Shown here: positions 21,333 through 28,507 of the stretch, in pieces
Layout: the number at the start of each line of letters is the position of its first letter
Position numbering within the stretch: the first letter of the stretch is position 1
IMG/VR virus record: IMGVR_UViG_3300042376_000760
Span: 1 to 31,478 of that record
Origin: a virus
Reading direction: 5' to 3' (one strand)
DNA length: 31,478 nt
Translations under genes and position numbers: made by a program
Notes under the pieces: generated by a model
What the model was told of the DNA's origin: nothing
The model's database searches: none
What the model saw: only the letters and a program-made list of their open reading frames with translations

Positions 21333-21672
21333 CTGCTGCTACCTCCTCCGCCTTCTTGATCCTGACCTTGACCAGCCACTCACCTGCGATCTTCTTAGCA
21401 CTAGCAGCCCAGCCCTTGCTCCTCAACTGCTTCGCCCTGTCGATTGCTGGTTCGGCTTCCTTGTGCTCTGAGTCAATTCGCCACAGCGACCCCGGGGTCG
21501 CCTTCGGATCGGCTTGCTCGATGGCCTCGTCGATCGCGTCCAGCATCTCGAACATCATCAACGAATCCCACGACTCTGCGTCCATGAGCCTGAATTTTAG
21601 CTCCCTGAGTAGGGCAAGCATGTTTCTTGCTGATGACTGGGAGATGACTGGTTCTGTTTGTTGTTCGTTCAT
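21307..21672 (-). CDS. Unknown early protein with internal palindrome
   Basis: The start is placed at ATG 21672 because it overlaps the upstream stop (ATGA); this gives about 121 residues from MNEQQTEPVISQSSARNMLALL. The protein is helical and acidic (SWDSLMMFEMLDAIDEAIEQ) with a C-terminal AEPAIDRAKQLRSKGWAASAKK region ending in acidic residues. The palindrome GCGACCCCGGGGTCGC lies in frame here and codes for Ala-Thr-Pro-Gly-Ser. No function is recognised. Confidence 0.5.
   Translation of the reverse strand: MNEQQTEPVISQSSARNMLALLRELKFRLMDAESWDSLMMFEMLDAIDEAIEQADPKATPGSLWRIDSEHKEAEPAIDRAKQLRSKGWAASAKKIAGEWLVKVRIKKAEEVAADDAAREDS
21486..21501. repeat. Iterated palindrome GCGACCCCGGGGTCGC, copy 2
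   Basis: Perfect 16-bp palindrome inside a coding region, identical to the copies at 4154, 28694 and 31237; here it is translated as part of A-T-P-G-S. Confidence 0.9.
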
Positions 21673-22070
21673 TGCGTCACCTCCAGCCCTACCGCAGCGA
21701 TTTCTTCGGGTGTGGCACGTCGGGCAAGCCTCCAGCACCCATATACTCCTTTCTTAGGCCAGTCTTTTTGAGGCCAAACAACAATGTATTGGGGTGTGCA
21801 GTCCAAGCAAAAAGCCAGAGTCCCAAGACCTAGCCACGGCTCCATTTCTCCATTCCGCACCATTACTAACACACGCTTTTGGGCATCCTCGTCCGTTAGC
21901 GGAGGCTCGACGCATGGGCGGCCGTCGGTGGTGTTGTGGGTTAGCATGTCCTGCAAAAGCATTCGGCAGTTTTCCGTTGCCGAGTTGTCTAGCCCTGGCG
22001 GAAAGCCAAGTAACGCACCGTAAGCATTGGCGATCCTTTCAGTTTCGCCGCCTGTCAATCGTCTATTCAT
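21669..22070 (-). CDS. Unknown early protein, 133 aa
   Basis: Starts MNRRLTGGETERIANAYGALLGFPPGL. It contains a CLDCTPQYIVVWPQK segment (two Cys) and GVYGCWRLARRATPEEIAAV. GAG-rich sequence precedes the ATG (CTGGAGAGGGTTAAG). Its stop overlaps the next gene by ATGA. No recognised domain. Confidence 0.5.
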   Translation of the reverse strand: MNRRLTGGETERIANAYGALLGFPPGLDNSATENCRMLLQDMLTHNTTDGRPCVEPPLTDEDAQKRVLVMVRNGEMEPWLGLGTLAFCLDCTPQYIVVWPQKDWPKKGVYGCWRLARRATPEEIAAVGLEVTQ

Positions 22071-22086
22071 CTTAACCCTCTCCAGT

Positions 22087-22524
22087 TTATTGGACTGAAA
22101 TACCGCTCATCAACTCCATGATCTGACCCCGCATGGAGTAGACCTCTCCGTTCCTATCCAAGCACCTTGCAGTGCATACCCAAAGGAATGGACCCTTTTT
22201 CGTGTCGTAGTGCAGGAACTCCTCCCAGTGGTGAACAAGTCCGTCCTTGAAGATCGGGAACACCTTCGACAGCGTCATGTTGCATTCAGAGGCGTCGTCC
22301 ACTCTGTTCGGAAACGTTCCGTATGCAGGCTTGAGTTCGATCCTGCAATACTCGTCCATGATGTGCCATCGATCGAGTGCCGTTGTTCGGCCTTGATACA
22401 GGTAGGCAATCTCCTCGTCTGCATTGCCTGCCTCTTGCTCGACCAACTTCTCGATGTCGCGAAGGCTAGGAGACGAATAGGTTGGCTCCCAGCGTCCTCT
22501 AACGAACAGTAGTGCTCTGTGCAT
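22087..22524 (-). CDS. Unknown early protein, 145 aa
   Basis: A soluble protein starting MHRALLFVRGRWEPTYSSPSLRDIEKLVEQEAG. Aromatic-rich with two regions, DRWHIMDEYCRIELKPAYG and HHWEEFLHYDTKKGPFLWVCTARCLDRNG. No signal peptide or known motif. GAGGTAAC lies upstream of the ATG, a ribosome site nearly identical to that of the preceding gene. Confidence 0.5.
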   Translation of the reverse strand: MHRALLFVRGRWEPTYSSPSLRDIEKLVEQEAGNADEEIAYLYQGRTTALDRWHIMDEYCRIELKPAYGTFPNRVDDASECNMTLSKVFPIFKDGLVHHWEEFLHYDTKKGPFLWVCTARCLDRNGEVYSMRGQIMELMSGISVQ

Positions 22525-22526
22525 TG

Positions 22527-22919
22527 TTACCTCCAGCCTGGCGATTTAATGAATCTCGAACTAGCCACTTCATTCCTAACCCTTCTGCCGAGTTCTTCGG
22601 CAAGCATCATCATTTCTTGCCCATGCGCTCCTGCAACAAGTGGATAGTGGATCTGCACCTGGACTGCGTAGATGTCACATCTATCACGATTCAAACAGCC
22701 CACCGTCGACATTCGCTCGACAAAGTCCTTGACTAACTTCTTGTCGTCAGCCACTCGCTTTTCAATCAAATCATAAGCCAGGTCTCTCTCTTGTCTCAAA
22801 GCATCTGCAACCCTGGCATCAGCAGCCAACCGCTCTTGTCTCTGCGCTTCGTTCACTGCGTCATCGATCCGCTTCTGGATCTGAGGGAATATCTTCATGA
22901 GTAAGTCTAGGATCGACAT
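22527..22919 (-). CDS. Coiled-coil early protein, unknown
   Basis: A 130-residue protein: an N-terminal amphipathic helix (MSILDLLMKIFPQIQKRID), then a long Arg/Ala/Glu-rich coiled coil (AVNEAQRQERLAADARVADA, ERDLAYDLIEKRVADDKKLV), and a C-terminal domain with CLNRDRCDIYAVQVQIHYPL. GAGGTAACA lies before the start. It is the first gene after the promoter at 22950-22978. Function unknown. Confidence 0.5.
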   Translation of the reverse strand: MSILDLLMKIFPQIQKRIDDAVNEAQRQERLAADARVADALRQERDLAYDLIEKRVADDKKLVKDFVERMSTVGCLNRDRCDIYAVQVQIHYPLVAGAHGQEMMMLAEELGRRVRNEVASSRFIKSPGWR

Positions 22920-22949
22920 TGTTACCTCCAGTGGCTAAGTGATTTATGA

Positions 22950-22978
22950 AGTGTCGCAAATGAGACAGGCGGTGTCAA
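22950..22978 (-). promoter_or_regulatory. Promoter-operator element upstream of 22527-22919
   Basis: On the minus strand TTGACA, 17 bases, GACACT (weak -10), with the inverted repeat TGTCTCA-TT-TGCGACA starting five bases after the -35. The 30-base stretch is almost identical to 24046-24074. Confidence 0.6.
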
Positions 22979-22981
22979 GCA

Positions 22982-23767
22982 TTACTCAAATAAAAGCCCT
23001 TGGCTTTCTTGGTGGCACTTAACCCAGACAGAAGCTGCCGCGTGAGATTCAATTCTGTGCGCAATGATGTCACCTCGCACCGCCTTGCTTATCTGCCCGG
23101 CATACTTAAAACTCTCCCACTGCTTGTCTATCCCAATGTTCCTTGCAACATTGCAAGAATCGACGCTTGAAAATGGGTATCTACTGAACAACTTCGGGTC
23201 CATCATCCTTAGTCCGTGGACCTTTACTCTTGGCCTGCCTTCTGCATCACAAATTACATCCATGACCTCGCTCATCCTAAACTCCCACTCGTCAGACCCT
23301 GGGACGCTGTAGTCTCCAGAAGATCCAATCGCTATCCTTTTTAGACCAAGATTAAATGCCATTTCATGAAGCCAGCCAAGAGATTCATGAAGATGCCACA
23401 CTGGAACGCTCTGGTGCTTTATTGAAGCGTTTCTGCTAATCCAGTCTTTTATTAAATCAATGTTATCTAACTCGCTTCCATCAATAACGTCCGGTATCAA
23501 GCACCAATCAAAACCTGGATGCAGGCTCCATTCTTCTATCCATTCTTCGTAAGCGTCGATGTCAATCACCCCCATCCCCTGCTTCCAGTGAGAAAAAGCA
23601 CCGTTGTCAAGAACGAAGGACTGACAGATTTCAGCAACCATCCCTATCTGGTCTGGGTGTTCAAAACTCACCAGACCATGCCTGCCGCTCAATATCTGAA
23701 CGGCAGAGCAAGATGGCGTTATTGGTGTCCCGTGGTATCTGATCAATTTACTATCCAGTAATTTCAA
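22982..23767 (-). CDS. TGT/DpdA-like TIM-barrel protein (tentative)
   Basis: A 261-residue protein. The succession RYHGTPITP, VLDNGAFSHWKQG, DWCLIPDVIDG, VPVWHLHES, KRIAIGSSGDY, RVKVHGLRM and SRYPFSSVDSCNVARN spaces short strand-end motifs like a TIM barrel; the D-N-G-A-F, I-P-D and S-V-D-S signatures resemble phage proteins related to tRNA-guanine transglycosylases and the DNA-modifying DpdA group. Those enzymes exchange guanine for a 7-deazaguanine. If so, Asp of IPDVID or DNGAF would be the nucleophile candidate. No 7-deazaguanine biosynthesis genes are in the window, so the enzyme would use host-made base, or the function has drifted. The assignment rests on pattern memory. Confidence 0.4.
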   Translation of the reverse strand: MKLLDSKLIRYHGTPITPSCSAVQILSGRHGLVSFEHPDQIGMVAEICQSFVLDNGAFSHWKQGMGVIDIDAYEEWIEEWSLHPGFDWCLIPDVIDGSELDNIDLIKDWISRNASIKHQSVPVWHLHESLGWLHEMAFNLGLKRIAIGSSGDYSVPGSDEWEFRMSEVMDVICDAEGRPRVKVHGLRMMDPKLFSRYPFSSVDSCNVARNIGIDKQWESFKYAGQISKAVRGDIIAHRIESHAAASVWVKCHQESQGLLFE

Positions 23768-24002
23768 GCCTTCCGTTCGATCCGTGCCTTCCAGTCACAG
23801 TGACCCTGCAAGACCTATTCAGTTTGCTCCTGATCTCCCTCATGACATTCTCTTGAGTCATCTCAAGTCCTCGAACTTTGTCGCAGATCGACTGAAGATC
23901 CTCGCATTTCAGGAAGTCGGGAGTCCTGACGACAACCTTGTAATAGTCCCACACCGGAGCAAATGGACATCTCGTGTGGACGTAAACTGTATGAATGTTC
24001 AA
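23751..24002 (-). CDS. Unknown early protein, TTG start
   Basis: A TTG start at 24002 with GGAG seven bases upstream is chosen (83 residues beginning M-N-I-H-T-V-Y-V-H-T-R). The frame remains open to 24122, but an operator-bearing promoter at 24046-24074 lies inside that extension, so translation should begin downstream of it. The product has APVWDYYKVVVRTPDFLKCE, a helical QSICDKVRGLEMTQENVMREI region and a basic end (NRSCRVTVTGRHGSNGR). No family is recognised. It overlaps the TIM-barrel gene by 17 bases. Confidence 0.5.
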   Translation of the reverse strand: MNIHTVYVHTRCPFAPVWDYYKVVVRTPDFLKCEDLQSICDKVRGLEMTQENVMREIRSKLNRSCRVTVTGRHGSNGRLEITG

Positions 24003-24045
24003 TGTGTGTCTCCATTTAGAGTCAAATAACAAACGACGCAGAGTA

Positions 24046-24074
24046 AGTGTCGCAAATGCGACAGGTGGTGTCAA
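24046..24074 (-). promoter_or_regulatory. Promoter-operator element with perfect inverted repeat
   Basis: On the minus strand TTGACA, 17 bases, GACACT. The spacer contains a perfect inverted repeat TGTCGCA-TT-TGCGACA (24063-24048), the best copy of the shared operator, beginning five bases after the -35. Confidence 0.65.
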
Positions 24075-24122
24075 GTGCTTGGCTGGTTTTATCGCTTCTT
24101 GCTCCCAAATTCCTTCAGCCAC

Positions 24123-24347
24123 TCAAACGAAACCTCCTCGCTTATTGGCCTTTCTTAAAATTGCAAGTCGCTTCCTCCTCTCCTTTCGACTGGGCAAACT
24201 CGGAGGAGGCTGAAGATTGTTCTTGATATTACCCATCGAGTCGGCAGTGTACTCGGTTGTGTACAACGATGCGTAAGCGACTTTCGATACAAAGTCCGTC
24301 CACAGACGGGCATTCGCCTCGGCCCTCCTAGATCGTTCGCTGTTCAC
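24123..24347 (-). CDS. Small basic protein, unknown
   Basis: A 74-residue protein: MNSERSRRAEANARLWTDFVSKVAYAS, then QPPPSLPSRKERRKRLAILRKANKRGG. The basic C-terminus could bind nucleic acid. It is three bases from the upstream gene stop, so it belongs to the same run. No domain recognised. Confidence 0.45.
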   Translation of the reverse strand: MNSERSRRAEANARLWTDFVSKVAYASLYTTEYTADSMGNIKNNLQPPPSLPSRKERRKRLAILRKANKRGGFV

Positions 24348-24350
24348 TTG

Positions 24351-24611
24351 CTACGTCCTCGGATCAGAGTGTGGGTCCTTCATGACCTGATCCTCCCAGT
24401 GCTCGTCGCTGGCTGGCAGGACGCAGCCTACTTCAACCTTGGTGTTGCCGATCTGAATGTCTTTGTTGAGCAACTCTGACCATATCCTGTCAATGTCTGC
24501 GATGATCCAGTCGAAAGCCTGCTTCTGATCTTCCGTCAGTTCGAGTCCCGCCGCTCTGGAGACAGCAGAATCGATCTGGTCTCTAGTCACTCCGGCTCTG
24601 CTTAACATCAC
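24351..24611 (-). CDS. Small acidic protein, unknown
   Basis: An 86-residue protein starting MMLSRAGVTRDQIDSAVSRAAGL, with LTEDQKQAFDWIIADIDRIWSELLNKDI. Its start overlaps the stop of the SPFH-like gene by ATGA. No recognised family. Confidence 0.45.
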   Translation of the reverse strand: MMLSRAGVTRDQIDSAVSRAAGLELTEDQKQAFDWIIADIDRIWSELLNKDIQIGNTKVEVGCVLPASDEHWEDQVMKDPHSDPRT

Positions 24612-24994
24612 TTACCCCCTGATACGCGACCTGACTCAACTATCGGAATGCCTGCCTCGGTCGGAACGTAGATGATCTGGTCGATCTTCCCGTCCTTGAT
24701 GGCCTCTGCAAACGCTCCGATGAACTCCTGAGTACGATACTCCGGATACTTCTTAGCAGCCTCTCCGATGAGCATGATAGCCTCAGCACGGAGTTTGGCA
24801 GCCTCTAGTTCGGCTCGGGCCTGCTCGACCTGGATCTGCTTCTCGTACTTGGCTCGTTCTAAATTTCCGCGTCCAATGAGTTCCATTATGAATCCGTATA
24901 TCGCAGGCCCTGCAATGACCACCGCTAGAATGAAAACGAAAGTAATAACAAACCCAGCGACTGGGAACGGTTCATTCTTAGTCTGCGACATCAC
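24608..24994 (-). CDS. Membrane protein with SPFH/prohibitin-like C-terminal region
   Basis: A 128-residue protein with one N-terminal transmembrane helix (VAGFVITFVFILAVVIAGPAIYGFIM, about residues 13-38). The helix is followed by an Ala/Glu-rich coiled coil (AKYEKQIQVEQARAELEAAKLRAEAI) and AKKYPEYRTQEFIGAFAEA, then DQIIYVPTEAGIPIVESGR. The final pattern 'I-I-Y-x-P-T-E-x-G-I-P-I-x-E' is the C-terminal signature of prohibitin/HflC-like (SPFH) proteins, but the SPFH domain itself is missing. It could be a phage mimic interfering with or joining host SPFH/FtsH complexes, which control protease activity. This is inference. Confidence 0.6.
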   Translation of the reverse strand: MMSQTKNEPFPVAGFVITFVFILAVVIAGPAIYGFIMELIGRGNLERAKYEKQIQVEQARAELEAAKLRAEAIMLIGEAAKKYPEYRTQEFIGAFAEAIKDGKIDQIIYVPTEAGIPIVESGRVSGGK

Positions 24995-25014
24995 TTACTC
25001 CAAAATTTAATTGT

Positions 25015-25587
25015 TTAATCTTTTGACTCGGTGCCAGACAACAATCCTATCAAGTCGATCCCGAAGCACTTCCGAAACTCACAAGAGATATCCTGCTCGA
25101 TTCGCTCGACAGTCCTTTCAAGAACTATGTCGTTGTCGTACAGTCCGCGACGAGTAATGTAATGCTCAAGATCTTTAGCGATTCCTACGACTCGCTGAGG
25201 GAACCTGGCCATCTCCAGTTGCCTTCGATGAGGCGACTTGCGTATCGAATCCCGAATGCTTCTATCACGCATGGAATTAGCGTCAGCCATCTCTCGCATG
25301 AAGTCGTAGGCAGTCTTATCGGCGAAGTGGCCAAGAGGGTCGCCAGTGTCGTCCTTGTCTCGAACACCCTTGTACTCCTCGTAGTCGTCATCCCAGTAGT
25401 CGTCAGAATTGACAACCTGTGGAGTGGGTTCTCCAATGGATTTCTGCGCCTCCCTTTCGTACAAGTGCGCAACTGGGTACAGGCCGACTTGAGCGTCGTA
25501 ACCTAACTTCAGGTAGGCAGTCGGGGTTATCCAAGTCTTTCTTCTGACCCTGATGATCCCAGCCTTTACCGCTTCTAGCAATGTCAT
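25015..25587 (-). CDS. Unknown early protein, 190 aa
   Basis: The start is placed at ATG 25587 because AGGAGG stands six bases upstream, giving MTLLEAVKAGIIRVRRKTWITP; the longer frame starting eleven codons earlier has no such site. A very acidic patch (DDYWDDDYEEYKGVRDKDD) is followed by a basic helix (RDRSIRDSIRKSPHRRQ). No domain is recognised. The start lies almost at the stop of the zinc-ribbon gene, suggesting co-translation. Confidence 0.55.
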   Translation of the reverse strand: MTLLEAVKAGIIRVRRKTWITPTAYLKLGYDAQVGLYPVAHLYEREAQKSIGEPTPQVVNSDDYWDDDYEEYKGVRDKDDTGDPLGHFADKTAYDFMREMADANSMRDRSIRDSIRKSPHRRQLEMARFPQRVVGIAKDLEHYITRRGLYDNDIVLERTVERIEQDISCEFRKCFGIDLIGLLSGTESKD

Positions 25588-25588
25588 C

Positions 25589-25852
25589 TCAATCCTCCTT
25601 CCTAACAGCTTGCCAAGCATACGAAACCTGTACCGATACCGAGAACTCCCGACCGCATTCGCCGCAGTCGTACTCGTCGGTGCCCTCGTTGTAGAGAATC
25701 CCGTCCGAGTCGCACGCTCGGTTCATATTCCCGCAGTACGGACAGATCGCACCCTCGCCTACGTCATACGTCTCCGTAGCCCCGCAAGAGCACTCGCTTA
25801 ACAGATCGTTGCAGTTAAAGCACGTCTGATCCTCGTCGCAGTGACGTGGCAT
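25589..25852 (-). CDS. Zinc-ribbon protein
   Basis: An 87-residue, acidic, Cys-rich protein: C-x2-C and C-S-C near the N-terminus (CFNCNDLLSECSC), then CPYCGNMNRAC and CGECGRE. CPYCG and CGECG form a classic zinc ribbon of about 28 residues spacing; the first Cys group may form a second site. Phage zinc ribbons of this size often modulate RNA polymerase or ribosomes, but no target can be read here. Confidence 0.6.
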   Translation of the reverse strand: MPRHCDEDQTCFNCNDLLSECSCGATETYDVGEGAICPYCGNMNRACDSDGILYNEGTDEYDCGECGREFSVSVQVSYAWQAVRKED

Positions 25853-25881
25853 AAAGAACCTCCCAGTTCAAGTGTTAAAAC

Positions 25882-26427
25882 TCAATCCAACTCAACGTCA
25901 AACGTCCCGACACCGAACGGATCGTATCCGATCCACTTAATCCCGGTGATGAGATACTCCCTGCCCAAGTAGTCATTGATCTTACGCATCGTCTCCGGAT
26001 TAGGAGGGCACTCCGCACAGTGGAACTCGATCAGCACCGGATACCCGTCTCCATGCAATTCCGTCAAGGAAGTCCAATAGGTTCCACCTGAAGTACCCCA
26101 ATGCCTGAGACTCCACTCGCACCAATCCGCTGCGCCGTACTTGGACTCCAACTCCAAGACCTCGTCATCCGTGAGATTGACACGATCCCAATTACTGCTG
26201 GAAGGATATGATCGACTGTATATTTCGCCTGCCCATAACTCACCGGTACGCTTGTTTCTGTACCTGAAACGACCCTGGTCGTTGATAGCAATGCCGATCG
26301 TGATCCCGACCAGGTCCTTGGGCATCGGGTCGACCAACTCGCACAGGTTGGCCTTTTGGAGAGGGCTGTAACTAGGGCCTCTTGACTCGCCCCCGCCTAG
26401 CCCGACTACCGTAATGTGATTCGGCAC
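25882..26427 (-). CDS. YubB/Api92-like (DUF1281-type) protein, GTG start
   Basis: A GTG start at 26427 (GGGAG upstream) gives a product beginning M-P-N-H-I-T-V-V-G-L-G, matching the characteristic M-P-N-H-V-x-N opening of YubB/Api92-type ferredoxin-like proteins. The core WCEWSLRHWGTSGGTYWTSLTELHG, followed by VLIEFHCAECPPNPETMRKINDYLG, matches the family's W-x-x-x-H-W-G-T and F-x-T-x-x-x-P-P elements. Members occur on phages and plasmids with unclear roles. The predicted promoter at 26465-26492 would begin transcription inside the open frame upstream, consistent with the internal GTG. It is the first gene of the leftward early operon. Confidence 0.75.
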   Translation of the reverse strand: MPNHITVVGLGGGESRGPSYSPLQKANLCELVDPMPKDLVGITIGIAINDQGRFRYRNKRTGELWAGEIYSRSYPSSSNWDRVNLTDDEVLELESKYGAADWCEWSLRHWGTSGGTYWTSLTELHGDGYPVLIEFHCAECPPNPETMRKINDYLGREYLITGIKWIGYDPFGVGTFDVELD

Positions 26428-26464
26428 AATCCACTCCCAGTTCGAGAAACCCAACACGAACCAC

Positions 26465-26492
26465 ATCCTAGCGACTGTCGCAATCGTGTCAA
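26465..26492 (-). promoter_or_regulatory. Promoter of the leftward early operon with overlapping operator
   Basis: On the minus strand TTGACA, 16 bases, TAGGAT. The inverted repeat TGACACG-AT-TGCGACA (26491-26476) begins at the second base of the -35 box, the same geometry as at 16147 and 18534. TSS is expected near 26458, about 30 bases before the GTG at 26427. Confidence 0.65.
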
Positions 26493-26873
26493 CTGCTGCT
26501 GTCCAGTTTCTAAGCTAGAAGGAGAGTTCCGGATCGAGGAGCAATCCAATAGACCGTTGGCCAGAAGAACCTCTGAAGGGAAACAACACCCTGACCAACC
26601 CCGAAGTCAACTTTGCCCGTGCGGATACAACGAAGGAGATGTCTTGAGGTGTCTCGTTTTGAGAGGACTGTTTTGGGCAAAAAAGGTCCAGGGGGAATGT
26701 AACCTAACCTGGGCTGCCGATGGGGTTCCACCCCGGGTCTCGCTACACCCTTGCCATTGCCTACGTTTTCACGTGATTGCCTAGTAATTCTTCGACCATA
26801 CGCTATCGACTACCGTAAACGTCACTAAAAAGGCCCATAAAACCCCGTAAAATGCGGCATTTCTTTGATCCAT

Positions 26874-26895
26874 GTGTACCACCCTGCTAGTACAC
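26874..26895. repeat. Inverted repeat GTGTAC-N10-GTACAC
   Basis: Perfect 6-bp arms with a 10-base centre in the divergent control region; shape fits a dimeric regulator site. No other copy was seen. Confidence 0.45.
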
Positions 26896-26952
26896 TGTTG
26901 GGGTATTGTCGACTATCAACCCGATAGGTCAGGTGTTGTCGCTTCACGTCGA

Positions 26953-26962
26953 TTCCCCTCGT
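26953..26962 (+). repeat. TTCCCCTCGT element, copy 1
   Basis: First of six copies of the decamer, all on the plus strand. This one precedes the sigma-like gene by about 125 bases. Confidence 0.6.
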
Positions 26963-26997
26963 GTTGGTGGATCGTCTGAGGTTTTATCAAGTTACAC

Positions 26998-27042
26998 TTG
27001 ACACGTTCCGATAGTCTGTCACAATCTGTCGCGATCGTGACA
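26998..27042 (+). promoter_or_regulatory. Rightward promoter and operator of the sigma-like gene
   Basis: TTGACA (26998-27003), 16-base spacer, CACAAT (27020-27025). The inverted repeat TGTCGCG-AT-CGTGACA (27027-27042) lies over the expected start of transcription, and a TGTCAC half-site overlaps the -10. The ATG is at 27088. Confidence 0.6.
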
Positions 27043-27087
27043 ACTCCGTCCCGATCGTATCCTGTTACCCTTTTGGAAGTCTAAACC

Positions 27088-27834
27088 ATGCAAACAATCG
27101 AACTAAAAGACACCCTAGGCGAACCCGTCGCCATTGCTACACAACGAACCCCCCGACAGTGTCAACGTGACGGTTTCACCGGTCTTATCCAACACCCCGA
27201 AGCATACGACATTGATCTGCTATCAACGGTTTACGGGATACCGTTTCCTATTGTCCCCTACGAATACGATCCACCCGCAAGTGTCGATCCTATCCCCGAC
27301 GAATCTGATGAAGTGTGCGACTATCTTCTCGCATTTCACGAATCGGCGAGACGTATCGCCATGCACCCGCGAATCGTCGATAGGCTACAACGTCGCTCGC
27401 CATGGTTCGACCCCGAAGATATGCCACAAGAAGCGCTAGAACGTATTCTGAGCAACCCGGAGCGTTATGCCCTAGTCGACCCCCATCAAGGCGCTAGGCA
27501 AGCTGTTCGCGACATTTTGGACGATCTGAGAAATGGTCACCGAACGTTGATTGACGGCGCCCGAATTGATCGTAAACAAGTTATGCTTCGCGAATCGATG
27601 CCCGACGATCGTCCGGATTATGTCGACCCCGATGACGAAGCGGAAAGGCTCATATCGTCGGGCATTGTGTCCGCACGATCGGCATATATCGCCCTAGCAA
27701 TGTCCACAAGCGCGACACGCCCCATCGTTGCAGAATCCCTCGGAATATCGGAACGGGCGCTTTACCGTTACCCATCGCGCATTGCTGCTGAAGTGCTAGT
27801 AAATTCATCTCTGGCAGTGCTATTCCCCTCGTAA
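27088..27834 (+). CDS. Sigma-factor-like regulatory protein
   Basis: A 248-residue protein at the head of the rightward block. The middle resembles sigma region 2: an aromatic/acidic helix SPWFDPEDMPQEALERILSN, the counterpart of D-x-E-D-x-x-Q-E in ECF sigma factors, followed by ARQAVRDILDDLRNGHRTLIDG. The C-terminal part, SARSAYIALAMSTSATRPIVAESLGISERALYRYPSRIA, contains a helix-turn-helix (VAESLGISERALYRY) where region 4 would be. The first 100 residues are unusual. It could be a divergent phage sigma factor or a transcription activator of the rightward genes, several of which carry a common upstream element. GGAAG precedes the ATG. Confidence 0.45.
   Translation: MQTIELKDTLGEPVAIATQRTPRQCQRDGFTGLIQHPEAYDIDLLSTVYGIPFPIVPYEYDPPASVDPIPDESDEVCDYLLAFHESARRIAMHPRIVDRLQRRSPWFDPEDMPQEALERILSNPERYALVDPHQGARQAVRDILDDLRNGHRTLIDGARIDRKQVMLRESMPDDRPDYVDPDDEAERLISSGIVSARSAYIALAMSTSATRPIVAESLGISERALYRYPSRIAAEVLVNSSLAVLFPS
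27823..27832 (+). repeat. TTCCCCTCGT element, copy 2
   Basis: Overlaps the last codons of the sigma-like gene and is followed by AAGGTGTCCGCTTTT; 57 bases before the ATG of the next gene, at 27889. Confidence 0.6.
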
Positions 27835-27888
27835 GGTGTCCGCTTTTGTCCGTTTCTTGTTTCTCTCTCAATTTGGAAGGTTTTTAAA

Positions 27889-28236
27889 ATGTCGAATGTA
27901 CGCAAATTGTCCGAGGTTGTCGGTTCGTGCGGCATGTTTTCACCCGATGGCTTCGTCGATAAGTATGGCAGGTTCGTGCCGATGGTTAGGGTTGCCAATG
28001 CAAAACACGCGATAAGTATCAAAACGATACGCGCCATCCAGGACGATCCGGAGTCGTTTTTCAATGCCGCATGGGATGCAATCGAACTAGAAGGTAAGGT
28101 TCGAGCAGCGCATGCCGATAAGCAAGCGCGGGAAGCGCAAGCAGCAAAAGAGGAAGTTAAAGAGTCGACCAAGCGCGACGCTCCACTTGCGGACACGATA
28201 GCAGCGTCGACGCGACGTGGTAAGCTTCCCGCATAG
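27889..28236 (+). CDS. Unknown protein with Lys/Ala/Glu-rich tail
   Basis: A 115-residue protein. The N-terminal half is globular-looking (MSNVRKLSEVVGSCGMFSPDGFVDKYGRFVPMV); the C-terminal half is a charged helix (RAAHADKQAREAQAAKEEVKE) ending TRRGKLPA. No family is recognised. AAGG lies eight bases before the ATG. The strong terminator at 28265-28296 follows directly, so it closes the first rightward transcription unit with the sigma-like gene. Confidence 0.55.
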   Translation: MSNVRKLSEVVGSCGMFSPDGFVDKYGRFVPMVRVANAKHAISIKTIRAIQDDPESFFNAAWDAIELEGKVRAAHADKQAREAQAAKEEVKESTKRDAPLADTIAASTRRGKLPA

Positions 28237-28264
28237 TCGCCCACAATCTAACGACAATCGCCAA

Positions 28265-28296
28265 CCCCATGAGGTCAATTCCTCATGGGGTTTTTT
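28265..28296 (+). terminator. Strong rho-independent terminator
   Basis: CCCCATGAGG, a 6-base loop and CCTCATGGGG form a perfect 10-bp stem, followed by six T residues. It ends the 27088-28236 unit. Confidence 0.92.
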
Positions 28297-28497
28297 CGTT
28301 TCTATTCCGATCGATCCTAGGCCAACCCGGCCCCATCTATTCCCGATCGATTATCACCCGAAGCCTCTACGCTTCGCGCCGTTCTGGTGTCAAGCTTGTC
28401 ACCAGTATTCTCCCCACCGATTCTATCGGGTTCGATTCTTAGCCCCCAAATTAGCCCCGCCTACGCTTCCGATCGATCCGGGTGGGTTTCACACCGT

Positions 28498-28507
28498 TTC
28501 CCCTCGT
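28498..28507 (+). repeat. TTCCCCTCGT element, copy 3
   Basis: Embedded in GTTTCACACCGTTTCCCC and followed by TCGTTTGG; no gene starts within 100 bases downstream. Confidence 0.6.

Larger units (their letters stand above)
26428..27087. other. Divergent control region without genes
   Basis: This 660-bp stretch lies at the switch from leftward to rightward transcription. Open frames inside it lack ribosome sites and family patterns. It holds the leftward promoter, the rightward promoter and operator, an inverted repeat at 26874-26895 and the first TTCCCCTCGT copy. The C-rich part near 26690-26760 holds a small GGGG-TTCCA-CCCC hairpin of unclear meaning. A replication origin is possible but not shown. 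Confidence 0.5.

Noticed and set aside
26510-26784. Open frames on both strands in the control region
   Set aside because: No ribosome sites, odd composition, and they overlap promoter signals. Treated as chance.
28380-28450. Possible tRNA because of GGGTTCGATTC
   Set aside because: The bases on either side do not form a T-stem and no acceptor complement exists.
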